NCBI RefSeq assembly: GCF_947507565.1
Contig: NC_089175.1
Span: forward strand, 3,709,733 to 3,773,732
Length of the DNA stretch: 64,000 nt
Origin: Oscarella lobularis
Taxonomy: Eukaryota > Porifera > Homoscleromorpha > Homosclerophorida > Oscarellidae
Direction: 5' to 3'
Both the position numbers and the translations under genes were made by a program. Shown piece after piece: positions 1-8,906 of the stretch; the stretch's first letter is position 1; every line of letters starts with the position of its first letter. The notes below the pieces were generated by a model. It did not search any database and was not told the origin of the DNA. It worked only from the letters and a program-made list of their open reading frames with translations.

Positions 1-95
1 GAAAAGCTTAAGAAATAATGCTAAAGGACAGTTTTAAGCAGAAAAGAAGCAGTTACATGACAATAAAATCGCCCAAACGTTCATTATGAAGTTGG
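1..95 (+). promoter_or_regulatory. Solitary copy of the class I receptor upstream region
   Basis: The first ~95 bases resemble, base for base with scattered changes and gaps, the stretch just upstream of receptors D (16435-16550) and E (21150-21255): an AAGCTT-containing start, a 'cagttac.tgacag' core and 'tcgcccaa' in the same order. No receptor exon follows it, because the sequence continues into GC-rich unique DNA and the foldback element. I read it as a detached duplicate of the shared upstream block, or as the edge of a minus-strand class I gene lying left of the window. Confidence 0.5.
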
Positions 96-342
96 ATGCG
101 GTTAATATCCGTGACGGAGCGCGCGTGCGCGCCCGCCTGCGCCCGCCTGCGCTCGCCCCGCCGTGCTCGCGCACATTGCGGAACAGAGGTCGTTCGGCCA
201 GAGACCTGCGAGCGACGCAGTTGTGCTTTATTGTCGCGTCTCAGTAGTAGCAGTCATTGTATATGCGGACCCTCAGTCAAGCACGCGACAGTCTCCGCGG
301 CAACTATGGCGGGTGAAGTCAGTCAAAAGTATGATGACACAC

Positions 343-620
343 TAGTTTAGGTTATGACACACTAGTTTAGGTTATGAGACGCCAGTTTATGTACTAGTTT
401 AGGTTATGAGACACTAGTTTAGGTTATGAGACGCCAGTTTAGGTTATAAGACGCTAGTTTAGGTTATGAGACGCCAGTTTAGGTTATGAGACGCTAGTTT
501 AGGTTATAAGACGCTAGTTTAGGTTATGAGACGCCAGTTTAGGCTATGGCGCACCAGTTTAGATTATCGGGCATCAGTTTAGGTTATGGGGCGCTGATTT
601 AGGTTTCGCTGAGGTAGTGC
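343..620 (+). repeat. Minisatellite array, left arm of the foldback element
   Basis: At least 12 tandem copies of a ~20-bp unit of the form GTTTAGGTTATGAGACGCCA or its 'actagtttaggttatgaca' variants. The most diverged copies lie toward the inner end (540-620). Confidence 0.85.
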
Positions 621-1372
621 ATGTCAGCACACACCAGTTTACGTTTGTTCGAGTAGGCCTGAGTATACACAAGTGAAGGTCACGTGGTCCCTGAAAAACG
701 TAATTTTGAAAAAGAAATGGTACGCTTCATCAATATAATGCGAAACTGCCTATAAGTCAAACAGAACAAATTTCTCCATGCTTTTTAATTAAGTTATATA
801 ATGCTGACACCAAACTTCCTTCAGGCTTACTTCAATGCTGCATTGTCTGGCGCTGAAAGATGCCTCCATTTTAAAAGACGATGAATAATAAAGTAAATAA
901 ATGAGTCTTCGGCAGGAAATGTGCCTGACAAGAAGTTTAGGTTGGCGTTATAATTTACACAGCAAGGGGAAATTTGCTCTTTTTGGCTTTACAGTTTTGC
1001 ATTATATATATACTAGGTATCGGTAATGCTAACAAGTGGTCGTAATCGCGTAATAAAACCTTTTCAGGGTATCCATTTATACAGGAACGTGACCTTTCTC
1101 AATTGAGCAGAACTCCTCCAACAAACGTAAACTGGTGTTGGCTGACATGCTCTACCTCAGCAAAACCTAAACCGAAAGAAAAGGGCAACGCCCCCTTTTC
1201 GCGCATCGAAAACGCCGTAAATGGCTCGAAATACGCAACGGAACGTAGCGAAACGTTTCAAAACGTTTCGAAAACACTGTTCCGCGTCGAATCGAAACGA
1301 TTCGATCATATTTCGAGGTGCACGTCGCACCTTGGCGACGCGATCGACGCCGCGATAACCAGCGCCCGTAAC

Positions 1373-1563
1373 CTAAACTGAGTGTCTCATAACCTAAACT
1401 AGTGTCTCATAACCTAAACTAGTGCTTCATAACCTAAACTAGTGCATAAACTAGCGTCTCATAACCTAAACTGGCGTCTCATAACCTAAACTAGCGTCTT
1501 ATAACCTAAACTGGCGTCTCATAACCTAAACTAGTGCTTCATAACCTAAACTAGTGCATAAAC
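1373..1563 (-). repeat. Minisatellite array, right arm, part 1
   Basis: Tandem copies of the reverse complement of the left-arm unit (ATAACCTAAACTAGTGTCTC and variants), with an occasional shorter 'gcataaacta' variant unit. The array is interrupted at 1563/1564 by the LTR retrotransposon and resumes at 6089. Confidence 0.85.
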
Positions 1564-1650
1564 TGTGACGGGACCCGTTGGTCCGGGGTAGGTGTTAATA
1601 TCTAGCGGGTGGCTCTCGATGCTAATAGATATATCTTAACACACGTTACA
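1564..1650 (+). repeat. 5' LTR of the Ty3/gypsy element
   Basis: 87 bp, starting TGTGACGGGACC and ending ACACGTTACA. No difference from the 3' LTR was found on base-by-base reading. It is preceded by target duplication TAAAC. Confidence 0.93.
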
Positions 1651-1667
1651 TGGTGACACGAGTGCGA
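1651..1667 (+). other. Putative tRNA primer-binding site
   Basis: TGGTGACACGAGTGCG directly abuts the 5' LTR. The TGG start, complementary to a tRNA CCA end, is as expected for minus-strand priming. The tRNA species was not identified. Confidence 0.6.
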
Positions 1668-1923
1668 TTCGCTTCTTCATATGGAAACTCGCTCTCACGC
1701 TCGCTCTATTCCGAAATCGGGATGACAGGCTACACCGCTCGCTCCTTCGTCGCAAGCTGGTTCGTCTGGGCTCGCTACGACACCTCGGCGTCGCCTTCTA
1801 CCACCGACGCCTGAGCCGTATCGTCCTCCGAATTTTCCCCCGCCAGCTCCGCTCAAGGTCAGGGGCAGCTTAGCGCAGTCTTGGAGAGATTGGCGACAGC
1901 AGTGGAACGCATATCTCACTGTC

Positions 1924-4900
1924 ATGCGTTTGCACGACCAACAGGACGATTACCTTGTCGCGCTCTTTCTGTCGTGTATCGGTCCCGTGGGAACACGGAT
2001 CTACAACGGACTACCCTTCGCAAACGAAGACGACAAGCAGACGCTGCGTTGCGTTCTCCGGCTGTTTGACGAGAAGTGCATTGGCGAAATCAATCCTATC
2101 TACGAGCGCTACGTTTTCACTTGTCGCAACCAAACGCCCGATGAAGACTTCGAACAGTTTCTCACCGATATTCGTCAACTTATCGACCGCTGTGATTACG
2201 GCGCCCTCACGGACGATCTCCTTCGCGACCGCATCGTCCATGGGATACGCGACGAACCGCTCCGACAGCGTCTCCTCTCGAAAAAGGACCTCACCCTCGA
2301 GAAATGCATCCTTATCTGTCGATCGTATCAGAACACGGCTCGACAGATGTCCGTGATGCGACAGGCAGGTGGAGATTCACACAAGACGCCGGACGACGAG
2401 TCGCTTCACGCCTTTCAACACGGTCGAACGCACAAAGGCAAGCCGAAGGCGCAAAGAAAAGCCGCTGACACCGCCGTCATCAGCGAATGTCGCAACTGCG
2501 GTGGATCACACGATCGGGGAAAGTGCTCGGCGTTTGGCAAGACATGCGGCCACTGCGGCAAAGCCAACCATTACACTCGAGTGTGCCGGTCGAAGCAGCG
2601 CGGTGAGCCAGCGGTACGCCAGATGTGCGAAGATACGGTGGCGACGCTCTCTGACTCGGATGACGAAGAAGTGATCATGCACCTGACGCTCGAGAGTTCG
2701 GACGACGAATCGGTCGCAACAGTGAACGCGATGCGCGACGTAGACGACAAATTTCCGAAGAAACTCGAGACGATTCTTGACGTCAATGGCCGTCAGGTCC
2801 GGTTTCAACTAGACACTGGGGCAGGTTGCAATACTATCCGGGAGTGCGATCTTCCCGAGGACGCCCGGATCGCGCGCACTAACAAAGTCTTACGGTTATA
2901 TGACAAATCGACCGTCCCGCCGGCTGGAGAATGTGAGTTTCGCGTTCGATATATAAACGGTAAACGCTGGTACCGTGGTAAATTTCTCGTCGTGCGCGAT
3001 GCTCCGGTTTCGATATTGGGATCCTCTGCGTCAATACAAATGGGGTTTCTCAAAGTGCGACCGCAGTTTTTGCATGCTGTCACTGCGACGGAGCAGGTCA
3101 AGCCGGGCACACCCGTCTCTCTTTCAAAAGAGGACTTGCTTCGCAAATATCCAGCGGTATTTGAAGACAAGTTAGGCACCTTTCCGGGAGAAGAGACTCT
3201 GGAGCTAGACCCCAGTGTCCAGCCTGTTAAACTTCCGACACGTAGACCACCTATCGCGCTGAAGGAACGTTTTCGTGCTGAGTTACAACGCCTCGAGAAA
3301 CAAGGTGTTATCTCTCCTGTTACACGCCCAACCGATTGGGTCTCGGCTCCTGTTATAATTCCCAAACCGAACGGAAGCATACGTCTCTGCTTGGATCCCA
3401 AGCCGCTCAATCGAGCTCTTAAACGCTCCCACTATCACATGCCAACACTGGAGGACATACTTCCGGAGTTGGACACCCCGAAGGTTTTCTCCGTGGCAGA
3501 TGTCCGAAATGGGTTCTGGCATGTCCTTCTTGACGCCTTTTCCCGCAGCCTCACAACCTTTGGAACTCCGTTTGGGCGTTATCAGTGGAATCGGTTGCCT
3601 TTCGGAATTGCCCCGGCGCCAGAAATTTTTCAACGTCGTCTCCTTCAATGCCTTGAAGGATTGACCGGTGTCTATGTCGTAGCGGACGATATTCTTATTG
3701 TCGGTGACGGTCCCACTGAGAGCGCCGCAACAGCGGACCATGATCGCAAGCTCGTTCAACTGCTGGAGCGCTGCGCACAACTGCACATCCAGTTGAATCT
3801 TGACAAACTGCAACTACGGGTTTCTTCTGTTGCCTACCTTGGTCACCTCCTAACCACAGCCGGTCTCAAACCTCATCCGAAAAAGGTTGCCGCTGTGGCT
3901 GACATGCCACCACCGACCGATGTACACGGCGTCCGGCGCATTCTCGGGGTTGTGAATTATTTATCTCGTTTTGTGCCGCACCTCGCTGATCTCTGCGATC
4001 CTCTTCGTAAGCTTACCCATCAAGACGCGTCCTGGCAATGGACTGAGGGAGAGCAAGCGGCCTTCGAGCGTATCAAAACTGCTATCTCATCAGAACCCGT
4101 CGTCTTGCGCTTCTACAAGCCAACCGAAAAGCTCACACTGCAATGTGACGCATCGGACGTCGGCATGGGAGCTGCTTTGCTGCAAAATGGTCAGCCACTT
4201 GCGTACGCCAGTGCTGCCTTCACATCGACCCAACGTGCTTACGCTCAGATCGAGAAAGAGCTTCTGGCAATCGTCTTCGGGCTGGAACACTTCCACCAGT
4301 ACACGTTTGGGCGCGTGGTGCATGTGGAGAGTGACCACAAACCTCTCGAAGCAATATCACGCAAGCCGCTGCACAGCGCCCCGCGCCGACTCCAGCGCAT
4401 GTTGCTTCGACTCCACAACTATGACACCGTCATTGAATATCGCAAGGGTGCGGATCTACATATTGCTGACACTCTTTCGCGCGCTTACCTGGCGTCGGTG
4501 ACTCACACCGAGGAGTTTGTCTCCTTCATGGATGAACTTGCTCACACGACTTCCGGACACGATGTCAATCTCTCCAGCCCAGCTCTCTGCGACATACGAC
4601 GTCACACTCAAGACGATGACTCGCTGCAGGCACTTATTCGTGTTCTTCGCTCTGGATGGCCTGACTCCAAACGTTCTCTACCCGTCACTCTCACACCCTA
4701 CTTTGCAGTCCGTGACCAGCTCGTCGAGCAGGACGGAATCATCTACAAGGGCCAATGTGTTCTCATCCCTGAAAAGATGCGCACGGCGACTCTGCAGAAG
4801 CTTCACGCTTCTCACATCGGCATTAATGGCTGCGTCCGACGTGCTACCGATGTTTTATACTGGCCCGGTCTCACCAGCCAGTTGAAAGCCACCCTCCAGC

Positions 4901-5883
4901 AATGCGACATCTGTCGCTCGTACGATCTGCGACAGAGCAAGGAGTCACTTATCTCTCACGCGGTACCAAACCGTCCTTGGGCTAAGGTGGGCGCGGATCT
5001 ATTTCAGTTTCGCGGAAAGGAATACCTCGTTTTGTCCGACTACTTCAGTAACTATGTGGAGGTCGAAAAGCTACCGACAACGGACTCTGCAGCTGTCGTA
5101 CGCGCACTAAAACGACAGTGGGCGCGCCACGGTATACCGGATCTTCTTGTCAGTGACAATGGACCCCAGTTTTCGTCATCGACGTTTCGCACTTTCGCCG
5201 CAGCGTGGGGTTTTCTTCACGTCACAAGTAGTCCGGGGTATCCTCAGTCGAACGGAAAGGCCGAGAATGCCGTCCGCACCGTCAAGCGATTGTGGCGCAA
5301 AGCAGAAGAGGCAGGAGAGGACAAATGGCTCGCTCTTCTTGATTGGCTCAATACTCCGTCGGAGCACACTCGTTCAAGTCCGGCCCAACGTTTTTACTCA
5401 CGCCGTACCCGCACTCTCCTTCCGACGGCGCCCGTGCTTCTTACTCCTAACGTGCCTTCCTCCGCGAATTCCGATCTGGCGGCTAGCAAGGCCAAACAAG
5501 CAAGTTATTATGATGCGTCGGCCAAAGACCTACCGGCCCTGTCCGTAGGCGACTCCGTGTTTGTACAACCAGTACCCCACGACTCGTCCGCTCCGTGGAA
5601 ACCCGCCAAGATTGTGACATGTCTACCACATCGCTCGTACGTCGTTGAAATGCGAAGCGGCAACAGGCTTCGGCGCAATCGCCGTCATCTTCGATTAGCC
5701 ACAAACCGAAAGGCTACGCCCACTGTTTCTCCGTCATCGCGTCCGACCTCGTCGTCCACGCGTCCTTCTTCGCTCCGCAGTGCTTCCCCGTCGTCGTCGC
5801 ACCCACAACCCTCGCGCGGACGTCACACTCGCTCAGGCCGCCCAACTCGAGCTCCGGCGTATCTGCAAGAGTACGTGACGTAG
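1924..5883 (+). CDS. Gag-Pol polyprotein of the Ty3/gypsy element
   Basis: A 1319-residue frame. The N-terminal gag region contains two CCHC zinc knuckles (CRNCGGSHDRGKC and CGHCGKANHYTRVC, around residues 190-222). These are followed by an aspartic protease with FQLDTGAG near residue 295, a reverse transcriptase whose active-site motif is VVADDIL, and RNase H (QCDASDVGMG, ESDHKPL). The integrase has an HHCC zinc finger (HASHIG...CDICRSY) and D,D,E motifs (GADLF, VSDNGPQF, GYPQSNGKAENA), followed by a basic, Ser/Pro-rich C-terminus. No frameshift separates gag and pol. The frame is open for about 66 codons before this ATG, and that stretch carries a gag-like WRDWRQQW pattern, so the true initiation site is probably upstream or non-AUG. 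Confidence 0.93.
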   Translation: MRLHDQQDDYLVALFLSCIGPVGTRIYNGLPFANEDDKQTLRCVLRLFDEKCIGEINPIYERYVFTCRNQTPDEDFEQFLTDIRQLIDRCDYGALTDDLLRDRIVHGIRDEPLRQRLLSKKDLTLEKCILICRSYQNTARQMSVMRQAGGDSHKTPDDESLHAFQHGRTHKGKPKAQRKAADTAVISECRNCGGSHDRGKCSAFGKTCGHCGKANHYTRVCRSKQRGEPAVRQMCEDTVATLSDSDDEEVIMHLTLESSDDESVATVNAMRDVDDKFPKKLETILDVNGRQVRFQLDTGAGCNTIRECDLPEDARIARTNKVLRLYDKSTVPPAGECEFRVRYINGKRWYRGKFLVVRDAPVSILGSSASIQMGFLKVRPQFLHAVTATEQVKPGTPVSLSKEDLLRKYPAVFEDKLGTFPGEETLELDPSVQPVKLPTRRPPIALKERFRAELQRLEKQGVISPVTRPTDWVSAPVIIPKPNGSIRLCLDPKPLNRALKRSHYHMPTLEDILPELDTPKVFSVADVRNGFWHVLLDAFSRSLTTFGTPFGRYQWNRLPFGIAPAPEIFQRRLLQCLEGLTGVYVVADDILIVGDGPTESAATADHDRKLVQLLERCAQLHIQLNLDKLQLRVSSVAYLGHLLTTAGLKPHPKKVAAVADMPPPTDVHGVRRILGVVNYLSRFVPHLADLCDPLRKLTHQDASWQWTEGEQAAFERIKTAISSEPVVLRFYKPTEKLTLQCDASDVGMGAALLQNGQPLAYASAAFTSTQRAYAQIEKELLAIVFGLEHFHQYTFGRVVHVESDHKPLEAISRKPLHSAPRRLQRMLLRLHNYDTVIEYRKGADLHIADTLSRAYLASVTHTEEFVSFMDELAHTTSGHDVNLSSPALCDIRRHTQDDDSLQALIRVLRSGWPDSKRSLPVTLTPYFAVRDQLVEQDGIIYKGQCVLIPEKMRTATLQKLHASHIGINGCVRRATDVLYWPGLTSQLKATLQQCDICRSYDLRQSKESLISHAVPNRPWAKVGADLFQFRGKEYLVLSDYFSNYVEVEKLPTTDSAAVVRALKRQWARHGIPDLLVSDNGPQFSSSTFRTFAAAWGFLHVTSSPGYPQSNGKAENAVRTVKRLWRKAEEAGEDKWLALLDWLNTPSEHTRSSPAQRFYSRRTRTLLPTAPVLLTPNVPSSANSDLAASKAKQASYYDASAKDLPALSVGDSVFVQPVPHDSSAPWKPAKIVTCLPHRSYVVEMRSGNRLRRNRRHLRLATNRKATPTVSPSSRPTSSSTRPSSLRSASPSSSHPQPSRGRHTRSGRPTRAPAYLQEYVT

Positions 5884-5928
5884 GGCACTTAAGGGAAGAA
5901 AGGAAAAGGGGTACTGTTCTTCTATGTC

Positions 5929-5986
5929 GTTCGTATATGTCTAAGGTAGTCGTACTGGTTCGTATATGTCTAAGGTAGTCGTACTG
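5929..5986 (+). repeat. Tandem 29-bp duplication before the 3' LTR
   Basis: Two exact adjacent copies of a 29-bp sequence starting GTTCGTATATGTC, in the untranslated stretch between the pol stop and the polypurine tract. Confidence 0.9.
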
Positions 5987-6001
5987 AGTAAGGAAAGGGA
6001 A
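5987..6001 (+). other. Polypurine tract
   Basis: AGTAAGGAAAGGGAA, almost all purine, lies immediately upstream of the 3' LTR, where plus-strand priming is expected. Confidence 0.7.
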
Positions 6002-6088
6002 TGTGACGGGACCCGTTGGTCCGGGGTAGGTGTTAATATCTAGCGGGTGGCTCTCGATGCTAATAGATATATCTTAACACACGTTACA
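6002..6088 (+). repeat. 3' LTR of the Ty3/gypsy element
   Basis: 87 bp, identical to the 5' LTR and followed by target duplication TAAAC at 6089-6093. Confidence 0.93.
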
Positions 6089-6350
6089 TAAACTAGCGTC
6101 TGATAACCTAAACTGGCGTCTCATAACCTAAACTAGTGCATAAACTAGCGTCTGATAACCTAAACTAGTGTCTCATAACCTAAACTAGCGTCTTATAACC
6201 TAAACTGGCGTCTCATAACCTAAACTAGTGCTTCATAACCTAAACTAGTGCATAAACTAGCGTCTGATAACCTAAACTGGCGTCTCATAACCTAAACTAG
6301 TGCATAAACTAGCGTCTGATAACCTAAACTAGTGTCTCATAACCTAAACA
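6089..6350 (-). repeat. Minisatellite array, right arm, part 2
   Basis: Continuation of the reverse-complement array after the retrotransposon, about 13 units. A higher-order block (units ending in 'gcataaactagcgtctgata') recurs three times, which shows expansion by multi-unit duplication. Confidence 0.85.
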
Positions 6351-6425
6351 GAGTGAAGTCATACTTTTGACTGACTTTACCCGCCATAGCGTTCCCACTA
6401 TTGTTCAGTCTAGGTTTTGGAAGTT

Positions 6426-7020
6426 GGCCTGTCAGTGGAAAAATGACCCCCCAAAAAATACGTCTGGGGGGTCATTTTTCTACTCTGGAAAAGGAGTCCG
6501 CTGCCATAACGAATGACCCGCCGGTAACGTACGCCCGCCGGCTACGCCCGCCGATCAGTTGTTTCTTTTCGGCGTCGAGAGACATCGATCGTTGCTTTGT
6601 CATCCAAGACTTGAAGTTGGAGTCGGCTGAGTGGGAGTTAGGCGTGAGCGCACGCGCATGCACTACCGTTAACCGCGTGCGCACCCTCCCTCTCGAGTAC
6701 AGCCATGGCTAGCGAACAAAACAGCAGCGACAACAGCGACTGCGATGGTACTAAACAGCCGTAGACTATATATATACATGGACAATAAGACCAAAACTCG
6801 TGCAAAAAAGTGGTCTAAGAATACCACTCAGCCTAATCAAAAGCCCTTTTAAGTTTGGTAAGGGCCATAGAAAAGGGAAACCGTTTGGGGGGGGGGGGGG
6901 GGGGGGGGGGGAATGACCCCACGGGGGGACCCCTTTTTTTAACGGGAGGGTCAGTTTTCCATGGAAAAATGACCCGGGGGGGTCACTCGTTTAGGGGGGG
7001 CAAAATTTTCATGACAGGCC
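6426..7020. mobile_element. Small inverted-repeat element with G-tract interior
   Basis: GGCCTGTCA opens the segment and TGACAGGCC closes it. Both ends continue inward as imperfect inverted repeats ('ggaaaaatgacccccc' on the left, a G-rich counterpart on the right). The left arm is itself a near-perfect hairpin (about 6439-6481, AAAAATGACCCCCC with its complement). The interior contains a 25-G run and no convincing coding frame. This looks like a non-autonomous DNA element. No target duplication was recognised. Confidence 0.45.
6887..6911 (+). repeat. Poly-G tract
   Basis: Twenty-five consecutive G, followed closely by further G runs (6923-6928, 6975-6982, 6994-7000). It could form G-quadruplexes, and it may be a sequencing or assembly weak point. 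Confidence 0.9.
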
Positions 7021-8885
7021 TCAAGGCGGCCAGGTAGGCTGTTCTCTTGGGTCTGCTGATGCTGGGTGCTCCCCTCCTTCCTCCCTTCTTTAGCTACCCG
7101 GAAGGCGGTTAATTGCCAGGCGATCGTGTTGGCGAGCAAGCATACAGTAGCGCCTTCGCTTGGGCGGGCTTAGGCGTTGGCATTCCGCCAAGGCGGGTAG
7201 GTTTGTTGGCGTGCGGTACCTGTGGCAGAAGCGCTTAACCTTGTTGTCTTGGCACCTGAGTACCAAGACATAGTTTTCGGTTCTGCAAAGTTTTTACTAC
7301 CCGCTGTATCCGAAAAACGGTCAGCAGTAGGCCAATGAAATTGCCGGCGAGAGGTGTCGGCTGTGCCGTAGTTGTGCACCTCGGTAATGGTTATGGACCT
7401 GCTGTTTTCGTTTCGGAGAAAATTGCAAACTTTGTAGAGCCGGATATGACGTCACCGAAATTCGTGCCGTGCTATTAGCTGGGATGGCGTCATGTACTTC
7501 GTACAATGCGTTTACCTTTTAGGTATTTTTCAGGATCGTTCCGATGTGCGTTTACCGTTTGCTGCGGCATTTTGTTTTTTTTCCAGAGCCTGGGCAAAGT
7601 AAAAATAACATAAGAGATATGTAAGAGTTATGGGCCCGTGTCTGTCGGGCTTGCATGATTAGGTACTACTTCAGTTTGTTCAATCGTCCTTATCAATTCT
7701 ATACGGGGCGATGGCGTTGTGTCTGTTGCTGCAGCACTTGAAGCGACGCCAAGAAGCGCAGCCGGATGATTCGTAACTTGCTGTGTGAATGAGGTAGGGA
7801 GGCGTGACTGTATCAATTTAGAGATCTACATTTACGACCGCCGTGTGAGCGTGGTGAGTTTAATCTGAGGCCCACTGCCGCCGCCCAAACACTCACGGAA
7901 GCGCCTCCCAACAGCAGTCAAAATACCGCACATCTCATTCACCGCTTAATAAGAGTCAGAATGTCGCGCATACTGTACTGCTTAGTGCAGTGTAGCACGC
8001 CCGCCATCGCCCAGATAGAATTTTTGAGCAACCTGAAGTACCTAATCAAGCTCTTGACAGACACACATATCTCTCTCTCTGTCAGTTTCCGCCACTTCGC
8101 CCATGAGAGAACCTGACGCCGCAAACGGTAAGGGCAAATCGGAACGAACCCGAAAAAGAACCGAAAGGTATAGTTCCAAACTTCTGCTACGTCATACGTT
8201 CACGCAACTCGCGATTTCGAAAAGACCAGGCAGGCCCCTAGCAATCACCAAGATGCACAACAACCGTGAACAACGTACGCCCCGGGTTCCACCTAGCTGT
8301 CTCTCGCAATTTGGTACAGTAGTCTCTGGCTGCTACCGAGTTTAGTGGGGCCCCTGAAAGGGGGCGCTTACCTTAAGAAGCTACCAAGGCTGAGCTACCA
8401 AGACAGGCTTTTTGTTTCAGCACCTGAGGCTACGCTAAAGAGTAGTCTCAGCCTTCTTGCTGAGGAGTGTATTTTGACTACCGAGCGAGGTGTGCTGACT
8501 GGTACATTACAATGGTGATCAAGGGGAGTGTTTAGAGGTGGCGGTAAGTCTCACACGAGAAATGAGGCGGCCCACGCAGTCTGCTTCTCGTGATTACCAC
8601 ACGTGTGCCTTCTTTGTTGTCTCTAGAAACAGCGAGTACCCACGAGAAGTAGAATGGCGTCACATTTTTCGTGTGAGAGTGGCACGTGGATCGGACGTCC
8701 ACTACCGCCGCCTACCAGTCTATCGCATCGAAATACCGCCCACTCTAAATGGACAGCGTGGCGAAGGAGGTCCCGGATAAACTGAAAACTCGTGTCGCTC
8801 CTCGCGAGATAGTGTGGAGTGGTTTGGAGGTCGCGGGCGTTACCTCGCACCCGCCTCTGCGTCAGATCGGCGATGTCCATGACAC
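7021..8885. other. Non-coding stretch before receptor A
   Basis: Only short, unrelated frames with no recognisable domain or family resemblance. Nothing could be supported here beyond the upstream region of receptor A at its right end. Confidence 0.5.
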
Positions 8886-8887
8886 AC

Positions 8888-8898
8888 TGCGCATGCGG
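8888..8898 (+). promoter_or_regulatory. NRF1-like palindrome at the start of receptor A
   Basis: TGCGCATGCGG just upstream of the start codon of receptor A. The same motif lies at the start of D (16551-16561) and of the truncated copy near E (21259-21269). It resembles the metazoan NRF1 core GCGCATGCGC. Binding is inferred, not shown. Confidence 0.5.
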
Positions 8899-8906
8899 AC
8901 AGCAAA

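Larger units (their letters stand above)
1564..6088 (+). mobile_element. Complete Ty3/gypsy LTR retrotransposon, recently inserted
   Basis: A 4525-bp element bounded by two identical 87-bp LTRs (TG...CA) and flanked by a perfect 5-bp duplication, TAAAC (1559-1563 and 6089-6093). It carries one long open frame with gag, protease, reverse transcriptase, RNase H and integrase signatures in Ty3/gypsy order (integrase last). Identical LTRs, intact target duplication and the uninterrupted frame indicate a young insertion that could still be active. The LTRs are unusually short for the family. Confidence 0.95.
304..6389. mobile_element. Foldback-type inverted-repeat element with minisatellite arms
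   Basis: The left end (CTATGGCGGGTGAAGTCAGT onward, 304-334) is repeated in reverse complement at 6358-6389, with only a one-base difference in the first 30. Each end leads inward into an array of a ~20-bp unit: 'gtttaggttatgagacgcca' on the left (about 343-620) and its reverse complement on the right (about 1373-1563 and 6089-6350). This long TIR plus internal tandem repeats is the architecture of foldback elements. The central 620-1372 segment shows no transposase. An LTR retrotransposon (1564-6088) splits the right arm. I see no target-site duplication at the outer ends. Confidence 0.7.

Noticed and set aside
96-350. Short frame of 84 codons near the left edge
   Set aside because: It is GC-rich, Arg/Ala/Cys-heavy low-complexity translation that ends inside the minisatellite. 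No domain or splice context supports it.
304-620. Possible telomere-like repeat (TTTAGG-containing)
   Set aside because: The TTTAGGTTATG unit contains the TTTAGG string, but the period is ~20 bp with internal variants and the array is inverted at the other end. It is a foldback arm and not a telomere.
1103-1381. 92-codon frame in the centre of the foldback element
   Set aside because: No transposase-like or other recognisable motif, and it ends in minisatellite sequence. Probably chance.
2506-3813. Several minus-strand frames of 100-200 codons under the retrotransposon
   Set aside because: They are antisense shadows of the gag-pol frame, with no motif of their own.
6100-6350. Possible CRISPR-like array of short repeats
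   Set aside because: Units are directly tandem with no unique spacers, and the sequence is eukaryotic. It is a minisatellite.
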